This document shows positions 53,843 to 62,874 of a stretch of 64,000 nt of DNA, piece by piece. The notes beneath the pieces were generated by a model. That model had not been told where the DNA came from, ran no database searches, and saw nothing but the letters and a program-made list of their open reading frames with translations. Position 1 is the stretch's first letter, and every line of letters starts with the position of its first letter. This DNA comes from an uncultured Flavobacteriaceae bacterium (GTDB lineage: Bacteria > Bacteroidota > Bacteroidia > Flavobacteriales > Flavobacteriaceae). The stretch covers positions 186,001 to 250,000 of the forward strand of contig CANNCM010000001.1 of assembly GCA_947503105.1 (NCBI GenBank), in the 5' to 3' direction. The translations under genes and the position numbers were made by a program.

Positions 53843-55003
53843 TTAAAGTGTTCCTCTGTTGGCTTGTTCGCGCTCAATAGATTCAAATAATGCTTTGAAA
53901 TTTCCTGCTCCAAACCCTTTTGCTCCCATCCGCTGAATGATTTCGAAAAATAATGTTGGACGATCTTCTACAGGTTTTGTGAAAATTTGTAACAAATAGC
54001 CTTCCTCATCGGCATCTACCAATATTGAAAGTTCTTGCAGTACAGAAATATCTTCTTTCATAAGTTTCATGTGTGCTCCTAGACGTTTTGGTATTGCATC
54101 ATAATAGGCTTGTGGTGGAGGTGGCAAAAACTCTACACCATTGGCGCGTAAATGCCGCACTGTTGCTATGATATCGTCGGTTGCTACCGCCAAATGCTGT
54201 ACTCCACAACCTTCATAAAAGTCAAGATATTCTTCAATTTGAGAACGCTTTGCAGCTTTGGCAGGTTCGTTAATGGGAAATTTAATTCTTCCGTTGCCAT
54301 TGCTCATCACTTTACTCATAAGAGCAGAATATTCCGTGTGAATCTGTTTATCATCAAAGGATAAAAAATTAACAAATCCCATAACTTCTTCATACCATTT
54401 TACCCAAGTATTCATTTCTCCCCAACCTACATTTCCAACCATATGGTCTATAAATTTTAGTCCTGCACTTGGCGGATTATATTCAGATTCCCAAGCAATA
54501 TATCCAGGGAAAAATACGCCTTTATAATTCTTGCGCTCTACAAAAACATGAACGGTTTCGCCATAAGTATAAATTCCAGAGGTGACAATTTCACCATATT
54601 GGTCGCGATGTACTTTTGGTTCAAAATATGATTTAGCACCGCGTTTGGTCGTTTCTTGATAGGCTTTGTGGGCATCTTCTACCCATAGGGCTATGACTTT
54701 TACGCCGTCTCCATGTTTTCGCAAATGGTCGTTTATTGGGGAGGTGCTATTAAGTGGTGTTGTAAGTACTAGTTTTATTTTACCTTGTTGAAGAACATAA
54801 CTTACTTCATCTTTTGAGCCTGTTTCTAGGCCTTTGTAGGCCAATGATTGGAATCCAAAAGCTGTTTTATAGAAGTGTGCTGCTTGTTTAGCGTTGCCAA
54901 CATAAAATTCAACAAAATCTGTCCCAAGAAGAGGCAAAAAATCTTGGGCTCCGTCAAAAATTTTCTCAAGACTGTAATCTACAGATTTTAAGGGTTTACT
55001 CAT
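53843..55003 (-). CDS. hppD: 4-hydroxyphenylpyruvate dioxygenase
   Basis: Non-heme Fe(II) dioxygenase that converts 4-hydroxyphenylpyruvate to homogentisate in tyrosine breakdown. 386 residues from the ATG at 55003 (MSKPLKSVDYSLEKIF); an in-frame extension to 55042 is not family-like. Two vicinal-oxygen-chelate domains: FVEFYVGNAKQAAHFYKTAFGF (about residue 30), the iron His in FIDHMVGNVGWGEM (about 186), GCGVQHLAVATDDI with the second His (about 267) and the C-terminal LFFEIIQRMGAKGFGAGNFKALFESIE (about 350-376) with the Glu ligand. Directly downstream of hmgA by 23 nt. Confidence 0.96.
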   Translation of the reverse strand: MSKPLKSVDYSLEKIFDGAQDFLPLLGTDFVEFYVGNAKQAAHFYKTAFGFQSLAYKGLETGSKDEVSYVLQQGKIKLVLTTPLNSTSPINDHLRKHGDGVKVIALWVEDAHKAYQETTKRGAKSYFEPKVHRDQYGEIVTSGIYTYGETVHVFVERKNYKGVFFPGYIAWESEYNPPSAGLKFIDHMVGNVGWGEMNTWVKWYEEVMGFVNFLSFDDKQIHTEYSALMSKVMSNGNGRIKFPINEPAKAAKRSQIEEYLDFYEGCGVQHLAVATDDIIATVRHLRANGVEFLPPPPQAYYDAIPKRLGAHMKLMKEDISVLQELSILVDADEEGYLLQIFTKPVEDRPTLFFEIIQRMGAKGFGAGNFKALFESIEREQANRGTL

Positions 55004-55026
55004 AACTAAAATTTTTAAGGTTAATA

Positions 55027-56187
55027 TTAATGTTCTAACCAAGATTTAAAATAATCTTCATCAGATATCTTTAGTGCTTCTTCTGTAACTTGAAGAGGTT
55101 TGAATGTGTCGACCATTACGGCCAACTCTTGGGTGTCTTTTTTTCCAATACTGCGTTCCATTGCGCCTGGATGTGGGCCATGCGGAATGCCTGCCGGATG
55201 TAAGGAGATATACCCCGGTTCAATGTCATTTCGGCTCATAAAATCTCCATCTACGTAATACAACACCTCATCGCTATCAATATTACTGTGATTGTATGGC
55301 GCTGGAATTGATTCTGGATGATAATCGTAAAGTCTTGGTACAAAACTACATACAACAAAAGCATTGGTTTCAAATGTTTGATGCACTGGTGGTGGCTGAT
55401 GAATTCGACCTGTAATCGGCTCAAAATCGTGAATTGAAAATGCATAAGGATAATTAAATCCATCATACCCAATCACATCGAAAGGATGAGAGGCATAAAT
55501 CATTTCTATGATTTCGTTTTGCTTTTTTAATTTGATTGTAAATTCTCCGCTCTCATTGTAGGTTTCTAATTCCTGTGGCCGGCGAATATCACGCTCGCAA
55601 TAGGGAGCATGTTCTAACAATTGTCCAAACCAATTTCTGTAACGTTTTGGTGTATAAATTGGACTGTAAGATTCTACAATGAAGAGTCTGTTGTCTTCGG
55701 TGTCAAATTGTATTTGATATATTATGCCTCTAGGAATGATCAAATAATCACCAAATTTAAAGTCTAAATTTCCAAACATAGTGCGTAGTTTTCCAGATCC
55801 TTTATGCACAAATAGCAATTCATCTGCATCAGAATTTTTGTAAAAATACGTTGTTAAAGAAGATTTTGGTGCAGCCAATATAATGTTACAATCCGAATTT
55901 GTTAGAACTACTTTTCGGCTTTCCAAAAAATCTGATTCTGGTTGTACCTTAAAACCGTGTAACTTATAGGATTGAATATTATTTGTTTTGGCAATTTTTG
56001 GAGCTATAGAATATTGCTTTTGTATGGATTTGACTTGTGTTGGACGTTGTTCGTGGTAGGCGTTGGTGGACATCCCATCAAATCCTATGGTTCCAAATAA
56101 TTGCTCATAATAGAAACCTCCATTTGGTTTTTTGAATTGGATATGCCTCTTGTGAGGGATATTTCCAAGTTTGTGATAAAACGGCAT
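55027..56187 (-). CDS. hmgA: Homogentisate 1,2-dioxygenase
   Basis: Fe(II) dioxygenase that opens the homogentisate ring to maleylacetoacetate. 386 residues, slightly short of the human-type enzyme (about 430-445), as in other bacteroidotal versions. Family blocks are MPFYHKLGNIPHKRHIQFKK, ADELLFVHKGSGKLRTMFGNLDFKFGDYLIIPRG (cupin), GRIHQPPPVHQTFETNAFVVCSFVPRLYDYHP (about 250-280), and SLHPAGIPHGPHPGAMERSIG with iron-binding His residues (about 330). First gene of the hmgA-hppD-DUF3108-kynA run. The maleylacetoacetate isomerase and fumarylacetoacetase genes are not in the window. Confidence 0.95.
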   Translation of the reverse strand: MPFYHKLGNIPHKRHIQFKKPNGGFYYEQLFGTIGFDGMSTNAYHEQRPTQVKSIQKQYSIAPKIAKTNNIQSYKLHGFKVQPESDFLESRKVVLTNSDCNIILAAPKSSLTTYFYKNSDADELLFVHKGSGKLRTMFGNLDFKFGDYLIIPRGIIYQIQFDTEDNRLFIVESYSPIYTPKRYRNWFGQLLEHAPYCERDIRRPQELETYNESGEFTIKLKKQNEIIEMIYASHPFDVIGYDGFNYPYAFSIHDFEPITGRIHQPPPVHQTFETNAFVVCSFVPRLYDYHPESIPAPYNHSNIDSDEVLYYVDGDFMSRNDIEPGYISLHPAGIPHGPHPGAMERSIGKKDTQELAVMVDTFKPLQVTEEALKISDEDYFKSWLEH

Positions 56188-56358
56188 CGTAAAAAGTTTT
56201 TTATGTTATACAAAATAAGCTCAAAGAGAAATTGGTTCATGATATCATCATCAAGAACACAGCTTATTCGGGATTTCTTTTGATAAGAAAATGAAGCAAC
56301 AATAAAAGATCTTTCCAAAATAGGGTCATACACAAATTTAATAAAAAAAATTATACCA

Positions 56359-58587
56359 TTAGAACCAATAGCCCAAGTTAACAAACACGCCGCTATAGTC
56401 ATTTTCTGGAGACCAATGGAATTTAAGTTCAATTGGGCCAAAAATAGTTTCTAAACCATAGCCCAAAGCAAAGCCCTTGTAAGACGGTAATGAAAGCCAC
56501 TCTTCCCCTAAGAAAATATCATTTCCAATATTGGCAAAATTTCCAGATATATTAATATGATGCCGTTTGTAGAATTCATAATCGGCTGTGAAATAGGCAT
56601 TTACAAAACTATCTCCCGATAAACTAAAAAAGTCGTACCCAAAAAATGAGCTATTGTTGTTGATGTGATTATGACCATAGCCACCCAAACCAAAGTTGAG
56701 CGCAGGAATTTTATCATCGCCAACCATAAACCCACCTTCTGTACCGACCAAAAAAGATATGTTTTTATACATTTTAAAGGCCTTAGCTATATTGGCTTTT
56801 AAAATTAAAAATTGACTAAAATCTTCATATTTGGATGCCGTTAAATACAAATCTCCCGAGCCCTCAAACAAAAAACCACTTGTTGGAAAAAAAACATCAT
56901 CCAATGTATCATACTTCATTGCTGCATTGACGCTAGAAAAATCGCTTTCCTCTATTTGGTATTTTACATCTTGAAATGTTGTTGTTAGCGATTGACTTGA
57001 GGCGTACATATTGAGGCGTTTGAATGTGGCGCCAAGTTTTAGAGAAAAATCTTTCTTGATTAGTGTTTCTACAAAAAAACGAGCTGTAAAATCAGAAAGT
57101 GTTGTTGGAATTCTAATCCTTAATGTCTCTGGAAGTGACGGATTAAATAAGAGCGGGTTTATATCATATCGAAAACGAGTGTATTGGGCGTTGAGACCAA
57201 TACTCCAATAAAACCCTTTGTCTATGTAATAATCAAAATTGAAGCGTGAATTATCCCCCAATATGAAATCTAAGGATAACACATCGTTTTTGAGTAGTAA
57301 TTGTTTTTTTGTGAAATTTAATAATACAGCACTTTTAAGAACTTGATCGTAATGAATACCAAACTTTAAAAAACTTGTATTTGTCGTTTCTTTGACGTTT
57401 CCCATAAAATGATACCCTTGATTTTCATTGGATAAAAACTTGTAACGAAAACTATCGAAGTTGTTGGTTGCCAATAAATTACTGACACCATTATTAAAAT
57501 CATCGAAACTTATGGTTTCGCCTTTGCGAAAACGCAACTTTCCCATAACGTATGCGTCCGTATATTTTTTATTCCCATCAATATCAATCCTACTAATTTT
57601 TAAACTGTCAGTATCGCTAGAGATCTTTGGTAATTTTGAAAATTTCTGTGTTTTTGCTAATGCTTTTAATTTGTTAAAGAAAGGAACAACCGCTGTTTTG
57701 CCTTTTTCAATTATCTCTGAACCTTTGTTAAATGAAATGATTGAATATTTTTCGACATCAGGTTGTATATAAAGATCTGTCAGTTGTTTCTTAACTTCCA
57801 TTGCTTTTGTTGATCTAAAATTGTTGATCTGCGTCAAAATTTCTGATACCGATTTTATTTCATCTTTTGTCAATAAATCCTCTTGAACATTAACTCCGAT
57901 AATGTAGTCTAAATCTTTTGTTTTAAGGATTTCTACAGGGTAATTATTTGTAATACCGCCATCCATCAATAAAATTCCATCGCGTTCGACAGGTTGAAAA
58001 AGCGTTGGCAGCACACTACTGATAGACATGGCTTCAGCAAGATTTCCTTGATCCATCACAACAGCTTCTCCTGTTTCCATATTTGTTGCTATACAATAGA
58101 AAGGAATAGGCAACTCGCTAAAATTAGTTATACTCCATTCGTCTTTTGTAAGTTTGGTGAGTAAGTTAAACACGTTTTGACCTCTGGAGATAGAGGACGG
58201 CAATTGAACTTTAAAATCTTTTAGAGGAAGTGATGCCGCATATTTTTCTGCATTTTTTCGTTCTTGAAACGTTTTGGACGGTCGTGGTACTTTATCTCCA
58301 AGAAGCACATCAAAATCAACTCTTCTAAAAATGGAATCCAACTGATGCGCAGAGTACCCAGATGCATATAACCCACCAACCACAGCTCCCATACTTGTTC
58401 CGCCAATATAATCTATGCGAACACCTAGACTATCAATAGCTTTCAAAACACCAATATGAGCCAAGCCTTTGGCACCTCCACCACTAAGAACCAATCCAAC
58501 TTTTGGATCTTTTGGCAATGGCTTTTGAGCAAAACCAATAAGACTGCAGATATAAAAAACGATAAAAAACTTGGGGTTAACTTTCAT
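56359..58587 (-). CDS. Patatin-like phospholipase fused to Omp85-type outer-membrane barrel
   Basis: 742 residues from the ATG at 58587 (MKVNPKFFIVFYICSLIGFAQ, a cleavable signal), overlapping the uvrC end by 11 nt. The patatin domain (about 28-230) has the oxyanion loop LSGGGAKGLAHIGVL, the nucleophile in GGTSMGAVVGG and the Asp in LLMDGGITNNYPVEIL. A POTRA-like domain follows (about 330-410, RIDIDGNKKYTDAYVMGKLRFRKGETIS), then a beta-barrel (about 415-742) ending VFVNLGYWF. This is the layout of type Vd-like patatin autotransporters and Bacteroidota BamA/TamA-like patatins. Probably a lipase whose catalytic domain is placed at the outer membrane; orientation cannot be told. Confidence 0.93.
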   Translation of the reverse strand: MKVNPKFFIVFYICSLIGFAQKPLPKDPKVGLVLSGGGAKGLAHIGVLKAIDSLGVRIDYIGGTSMGAVVGGLYASGYSAHQLDSIFRRVDFDVLLGDKVPRPSKTFQERKNAEKYAASLPLKDFKVQLPSSISRGQNVFNLLTKLTKDEWSITNFSELPIPFYCIATNMETGEAVVMDQGNLAEAMSISSVLPTLFQPVERDGILLMDGGITNNYPVEILKTKDLDYIIGVNVQEDLLTKDEIKSVSEILTQINNFRSTKAMEVKKQLTDLYIQPDVEKYSIISFNKGSEIIEKGKTAVVPFFNKLKALAKTQKFSKLPKISSDTDSLKISRIDIDGNKKYTDAYVMGKLRFRKGETISFDDFNNGVSNLLATNNFDSFRYKFLSNENQGYHFMGNVKETTNTSFLKFGIHYDQVLKSAVLLNFTKKQLLLKNDVLSLDFILGDNSRFNFDYYIDKGFYWSIGLNAQYTRFRYDINPLLFNPSLPETLRIRIPTTLSDFTARFFVETLIKKDFSLKLGATFKRLNMYASSQSLTTTFQDVKYQIEESDFSSVNAAMKYDTLDDVFFPTSGFLFEGSGDLYLTASKYEDFSQFLILKANIAKAFKMYKNISFLVGTEGGFMVGDDKIPALNFGLGGYGHNHINNNSSFFGYDFFSLSGDSFVNAYFTADYEFYKRHHINISGNFANIGNDIFLGEEWLSLPSYKGFALGYGLETIFGPIELKFHWSPENDYSGVFVNLGYWF

Positions 58588-60379
58588 GTTCTTTGTGGTA
58601 AAATTTATAAATTTTTTGCGCTTTGGAAACACCAATAATTTGTTCTAATTCGTCCAATTTTGCAAAAGATACTCTTTGCGCCGACTTGAATACTTTCAAT
58701 AATTGTACCCTAGTTTTTTCTCCAATTCCGGGAATAGATTCCAACTCTGAGTGCAAGGCCGATTTGCTTCGCCTGTTGCGGTGATGTTCTATTCCGAAAC
58801 GGTGCGCTTCATTTCTCAATTGTTGAATGATTTTTAATGTTTCGCTTTTTTTGTCTAAATATAATGGAATTGGATCGTTTGGATAAAATAATTCTTCTAA
58901 ACGTTTTGCAATTCCTATAATAGCAATTTTTCCACGTAAATTTAATGCATCCAAACTTTTTAGTGCCGCAGAAAGTTGCCCCTTTCCTCCATCAATAATA
59001 ATCAGTTGAGGCAAATCTTGTTTTTCATCCAAAAGTCTTTTATATCTTCGATACACCACCTCCGTCATAGAGGCAAAATCGTCTGGACCTTCAACGGTTT
59101 TGATATTAAAATGACGATACTCTTTTTTGCTCGGTTTTCCATTTTTAAAAACTACACATGCGGCGACAGGGTGTGTGCCTTGAATATTAGAATTATCGAA
59201 ACATTCGATATGCGTTGGTGCTTCTGAGAGGCGAAGATCAGACTTCATTTGTGCCATTATGCGTTTCACATGACGATCCGGATCTGTGATTTTGACCTGT
59301 TTGAGCTGTTCCAATCTATAATATTTGGCGTTTCTAAGAGATAAATCTAGCAACTGTTTTTTGTCTCCTACTCGAGGTATTGTGATTTTGATAGTCTCGC
59401 CTAGCTTAACTTCAAAAGGCACATAAATTTCTTTTGATAGAAGTTGAAATCGCTGTCTCAGTTCTGTTATGGCCAATTCTAATAATTCGACATCACTTTC
59501 TTGAAGTTTCTTTTTGATTTCCATCGTATGAGCTCTGATAATCGCACCATGAGATAATTGGAGAAAATTAACATATGCAAAACTTTCATCGCTAGTGATT
59601 GAATAGACCTCGACATCACTAATTTTAGGATTTACAATAGTAGATTTTGATTGATAATTTTGTAGAATAGTGATTTTTTCTTTCAAAACTTGTGCGTCCT
59701 CAAACTGTAAATTTTCAGCTAAATCTTGCATTTGCCTTTTAAAAAGTGATAAAGAGTTTTTAAAATTCCCTTTTAAAATATCACGAATGGCAGAAATATT
59801 TTCCAAATAGGCCTGCTCAGTTTCTTTGGCCTCACAAGCCCCTTTACAATTGCCTAAATGATATTCTAAGCATACTTTATATTTTTTATTATTTATTTTT
59901 TCTTCAGACAAATCATAATGACACGTTCGAATAGGAAAAAGGCCTTTGATCAAATCCAAAAGCGTTGAAACTGTTCTTACACTTGTGTAGGGCCCAAAAT
60001 ATTCCGAACCATCTTTTATCACTCTTCGGGTTTGAAACACGCGTGGAAATCGCTCTTTTTTAATGCACAACCAAGGGTAGGATTTGTCATCTTTTAGAAG
60101 AACATTATAGCGTGGCTGATACTTTTTTATCAAATTATTTTCAAGCAATAAAGCATCGGTTTCGGTATCAACAATAATATGTTTTATATCATGAATTTTT
60201 TTGACCAAAACATTGGTTTTACCATAATCATGAACTTTATTGAAATACGAACGCACTCTGTTCTTCAAGTTTTTGGCCTTTCCCACATAAATTACAGTAC
60301 CCTTGTTGTCAAAAAAATGATAGACACCAGGCGTACTTGGAAGTGTTTTTAGTTGTATTTCTAATCTTGAAGATGACAT
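58577..60379 (-). CDS. uvrC: Excinuclease ABC subunit C
   Basis: Makes both incisions in nucleotide excision repair. 600 residues. GIY-YIG nuclease domain at the N-terminus (STPGVYHFFDNKGTVIYVGKAKNLKNRV, about 15-42); four Cys at 153, 170, 178 and 182 (CHYDLSEEK, then KVCLEYHLGNCKGAC) matching the Fe-S ligands described for UvrC; UVR motif DLAENLQFEDAQVLKEKITIL (about 209); an RNase H-like domain with IECFDNSNIQGTHPVAACVVF and IIDGGKGQLSAAL; and a C-terminal HhH IPGIGEKTRVQLLKVFKS. Upstream of the patatin gene; divergent from the RimK-like gene. Confidence 0.97.
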   Translation of the reverse strand: MSSSRLEIQLKTLPSTPGVYHFFDNKGTVIYVGKAKNLKNRVRSYFNKVHDYGKTNVLVKKIHDIKHIIVDTETDALLLENNLIKKYQPRYNVLLKDDKSYPWLCIKKERFPRVFQTRRVIKDGSEYFGPYTSVRTVSTLLDLIKGLFPIRTCHYDLSEEKINNKKYKVCLEYHLGNCKGACEAKETEQAYLENISAIRDILKGNFKNSLSLFKRQMQDLAENLQFEDAQVLKEKITILQNYQSKSTIVNPKISDVEVYSITSDESFAYVNFLQLSHGAIIRAHTMEIKKKLQESDVELLELAITELRQRFQLLSKEIYVPFEVKLGETIKITIPRVGDKKQLLDLSLRNAKYYRLEQLKQVKITDPDRHVKRIMAQMKSDLRLSEAPTHIECFDNSNIQGTHPVAACVVFKNGKPSKKEYRHFNIKTVEGPDDFASMTEVVYRRYKRLLDEKQDLPQLIIIDGGKGQLSAALKSLDALNLRGKIAIIGIAKRLEELFYPNDPIPLYLDKKSETLKIIQQLRNEAHRFGIEHHRNRRSKSALHSELESIPGIGEKTRVQLLKVFKSAQRVSFAKLDELEQIIGVSKAQKIYKFYHKEHES

Positions 60380-60467
60380 CTTTCCAAAGGTATATTAATT
60401 CCTAGTATTGTAAAAATCCATTGTAGTTTTTTAGTATATTGCTTTAAAATTAGCTTTAATTTTTGTT

Positions 60468-61343
60468 ATGAATATTGTCATCTTATCTCGAAACAAAAAC
60501 TTATACTCAACAAGAAGACTCATTGAAGAGGCCGAAAATAGAGGACACGATGTCGAAGTTATAGATCCTTTGAGTTGTGATTTAATCATTGAAAAAGAAA
60601 AACCAACAGTCTATTATAAAGGGAAATACCTCAATGATGTTGATGCCATTATTCCTCGAATTGGAGCCTCTGTAACTTTCTATGGCTGTGCAGTAGTACG
60701 CCAATTTGAAATGATGAATGTATTTTCTACCGTTTCATCCGATGCTATCATTCGTTCTAGAGATAAACTGCGTAGTTTTCAGCGCCTTTCCAAAGGCGGA
60801 ATAGATATGCCAAAAACAGTATTTACAAACTATTCGAAAGATGTAGAAGAAGTTATAGAACATGTTGGAGGCACCCCTGTTGTTATCAAATTACTAGAAG
60901 GTACACAAGGGCTTGGTGTGGTTTTGGCAGAAAGCAAAAATGCTGCCGAATCTGTTTTGGAAGCATTCAATGGACTTCAAGCCAGGGCTTTGGTACAAGA
61001 ATACATCGCCGAGGCAAAAGGCGTCGATATTCGTGCTTTTATTGTCGATGGCCAAGTCATTGGAGCTATGAAACGAAAAGGAAAAGAAGGAGAATTTAGA
61101 TCAAATTTGCATCGTGGCGGTACCTTTGAGTATTATCGAATGTCTGAAGCTGAGTTAAAAATTGCCATTAAATCTGCGCGTCAACTCAAACTTCCAGTTT
61201 GTGGTGTCGATATTTTGCAATCCAAACGTGGGCCATTAATTATGGAGATCAACTCTACTCCAGGACTCGAAGGTATCGAAGGGGCTTCACAAAAAAATAT
61301 TGCCAAAGCTATTATTACATTCATCGAAAGAAATAGACGTTAA
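60468..61343 (+). CDS. rimK: RimK-type ATP-grasp alpha-L-glutamate ligase
   Basis: ATP-grasp ligase that adds glutamate residues to a carboxyl end; in E. coli RimK modifies ribosomal protein S6. 291 residues. N-terminal [37 protein letters not shown]-grasp features [43 protein letters not shown] (about 145), [29 protein letters not shown] and the metal-binding [16 protein letters not shown] (about 260). Its stop overlaps the start of the aspartoacylase-like gene (TAATG), so the two proteins are made in step. The acceptor in this organism is not known from sequence. Confidence 0.9.
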   Translation: MNIVILSRNKNLYSTRRLIEEAENRGHDVEVIDPLSCDLIIEKEKPTVYYKGKYLNDVDAIIPRIGASVTFYGCAVVRQFEMMNVFSTVSSDAIIRSRDKLRSFQRLSKGGIDMPKTVFTNYSKDVEEVIEHVGGTPVVIKLLEGTQGLGVVLAESKNAAESVLEAFNGLQARALVQEYIAEAKGVDIRAFIVDGQVIGAMKRKGKEGEFRSNLHRGGTFEYYRMSEAELKIAIKSARQLKLPVCGVDILQSKRGPLIMEINSTPGLEGIEGASQKNIAKAIITFIERNRR

Positions 61344-62314
61344 TGACCAACAATAATTCTATATTAAATATCCTTGGTGAAGATATCGCCCTTGGCGAAT
61401 CGCGAGAAATTAATTTTCATGTTGCAAAACTACACACGCAAACCAGAGTTGATGTTCCTGTCATCATCAATCGCTCCAAAAAACCTGGTCCAGTTGTTTT
61501 ATTTACCGCTGGTATTCACGGAGATGAAGTGAATGGTGTAGAAATCGTTCGGCAACTCATCGCAAAAGGCATCAATAAACCAAAGAAAGGAACCATCATT
61601 TGTATCCCTGTTTTGAATATTTTTGGATTTCTCAATAAAACACGAGAACTTCCAGATGGGCGTGATTTGAATCGTGTATTTCCAGGATCAAAATCGGGCT
61701 CTCTAGCAAGTCAGGTTGCGTATAAACTCATGCAAGAAATTGTACCACAAGTTGATTTTATTGTTGACCACCATACAGGCGGTGCAGGACGTTTCAACGC
61801 GCCTCAAATTAGAATCGTAAAAGAGGCGCAAAACCTCAAAAAATGGGCCAAGGCCTACGGCGCTCCTTTTGTGGTGTATTCCAATAAAATTTCAAAATCG
61901 TTCCGTAGTGCATGCGACAAACACAATATTCCAATTTTACTTTTTGAAGGAGGAAAATCTTATCATATTGACGCTCAAGTTACCAACACAGGAGTCAATG
62001 GAGCAAAGCGAATTTTGAATCATTTTGATATGTTGAGAACAAAATTTAAAGCGTCCACTCCAAAAAAAGAAATTATTTTTATTGAAGAAAGCAAATGGAT
62101 TAGAGCCAAGTCTTCTGGTATGTTTCGTGCAACAATAAAACTTAATTCTAAAGTTGAAAAACACACTATTTTAGGCTATATCACAGATGCTTATGGAAAA
62201 TTTAATCAATCTGTCAAAGCAGAAAATGATGGCTATATTTTAAATATTAATGAAGACCCAATTGTTTATAAAGGAGATGCTCTATTTCGATGCTCCACAA
62301 CTATTAATTTATGA
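61343..62314 (+). CDS. Succinylglutamate desuccinylase/aspartoacylase-family metalloenzyme
   Basis: Zinc-dependent amidohydrolase of the AstE/AspA branch of the M14 carboxypeptidase fold. 323 residues. Zinc-site blocks: FTAGIHGDEVNGVEIVRQL with the HxxE ligands (about 58-61) and FIVDHHTGGAGRFNAPQIR with the third ligand His (about 144). ELPDGRDLNRVFPG (about 98) holds the substrate Arg residues, and LLFEGGKSYHIDA is near the catalytic Glu. A C-terminal beta domain (about 240-323, WIRAKSSGMFRATIKL) is like that of AstE. The enzyme is translationally coupled to rimK (1-nt overlap) and overlaps the next gene by 4 nt. It may remove glutamates added by RimK or release another N-acyl amino acid; substrate unknown. 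Confidence 0.87.
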   Translation: MTNNNSILNILGEDIALGESREINFHVAKLHTQTRVDVPVIINRSKKPGPVVLFTAGIHGDEVNGVEIVRQLIAKGINKPKKGTIICIPVLNIFGFLNKTRELPDGRDLNRVFPGSKSGSLASQVAYKLMQEIVPQVDFIVDHHTGGAGRFNAPQIRIVKEAQNLKKWAKAYGAPFVVYSNKISKSFRSACDKHNIPILLFEGGKSYHIDAQVTNTGVNGAKRILNHFDMLRTKFKASTPKKEIIFIEESKWIRAKSSGMFRATIKLNSKVEKHTILGYITDAYGKFNQSVKAENDGYILNINEDPIVYKGDALFRCSTTINL

Positions 62315-62874
62315 ATAAAAAAGACCTTAGAACAACCTACAAACAAAAGCGCAAATCCTTAGATCAATCGACCATAGATGCGTTGAGCTTAAAAATTGCA
62401 AACCAAGCGTTGAAACTTCCTATTTGGAATGCTCGTTTTTTTCATATATTCTTGACTATCAAGCACTTGAAAGAAATAGAAACAGAACCTCTTATGAGTA
62501 TTTTGTTTGGAAAGGATAAAAATATAGTCCTTCCAAAAAGCAATATTTCTACTGGTGAAATGACGCATTATTTGCTTACAGATGATACTGTAATCAAGCC
62601 AAATATTTGGAACATTCCAGAGCCCGAAAACGGCCTGCAAATTGAAAACGAAAACATTGAAATTGTATTTGTCCCTTTATTGGCTTTTGACGAGAAAGGA
62701 CATCGTGTTGGCTATGGCAAAGGGTTCTATGACACCTTTTTAAAACATTGTCCAAATGCTATTAAAATAGGGCTTTCTTTTTTTGAAGCTGAAGCTCAAA
62801 TCGAAGACAGCAAGGCATACGATATCCCACTGGATTATTGCATTACTCCAAATCGAATTTATCATTTTGAGTAA
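62311..62874 (+). CDS. 5-formyltetrahydrofolate cyclo-ligase
   Basis: ATP-dependent conversion of 5-formyl-THF (folinic acid) to 5,10-methenyl-THF. 187 residues. N-terminal basic block KKDLRTTYKQKRKSLD, MTHYLLTDDTVIKPNIWNIPEPENG (about 88) and the phosphate loop FDEKGHRVGYGKGFYDTFL (about 126), then KIGLSFFEAEAQIE. It overlaps the upstream gene by 4 nt and, tail to tail, the lspA gene by 32 nt (62843-62874). Confidence 0.94.
   Translation: MNKKDLRTTYKQKRKSLDQSTIDALSLKIANQALKLPIWNARFFHIFLTIKHLKEIETEPLMSILFGKDKNIVLPKSNISTGEMTHYLLTDDTVIKPNIWNIPEPENGLQIENENIEIVFVPLLAFDEKGHRVGYGKGFYDTFLKHCPNAIKIGLSFFEAEAQIEDSKAYDIPLDYCITPNRIYHFE

Noticed and set aside
56085-56441. 118-codon minus-strand frame spanning the gap between hmgA and the patatin gene
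   Set aside because: It overlaps both real genes in another frame and shows no protein-like pattern; the 171-nt gap itself holds nothing that I can name.
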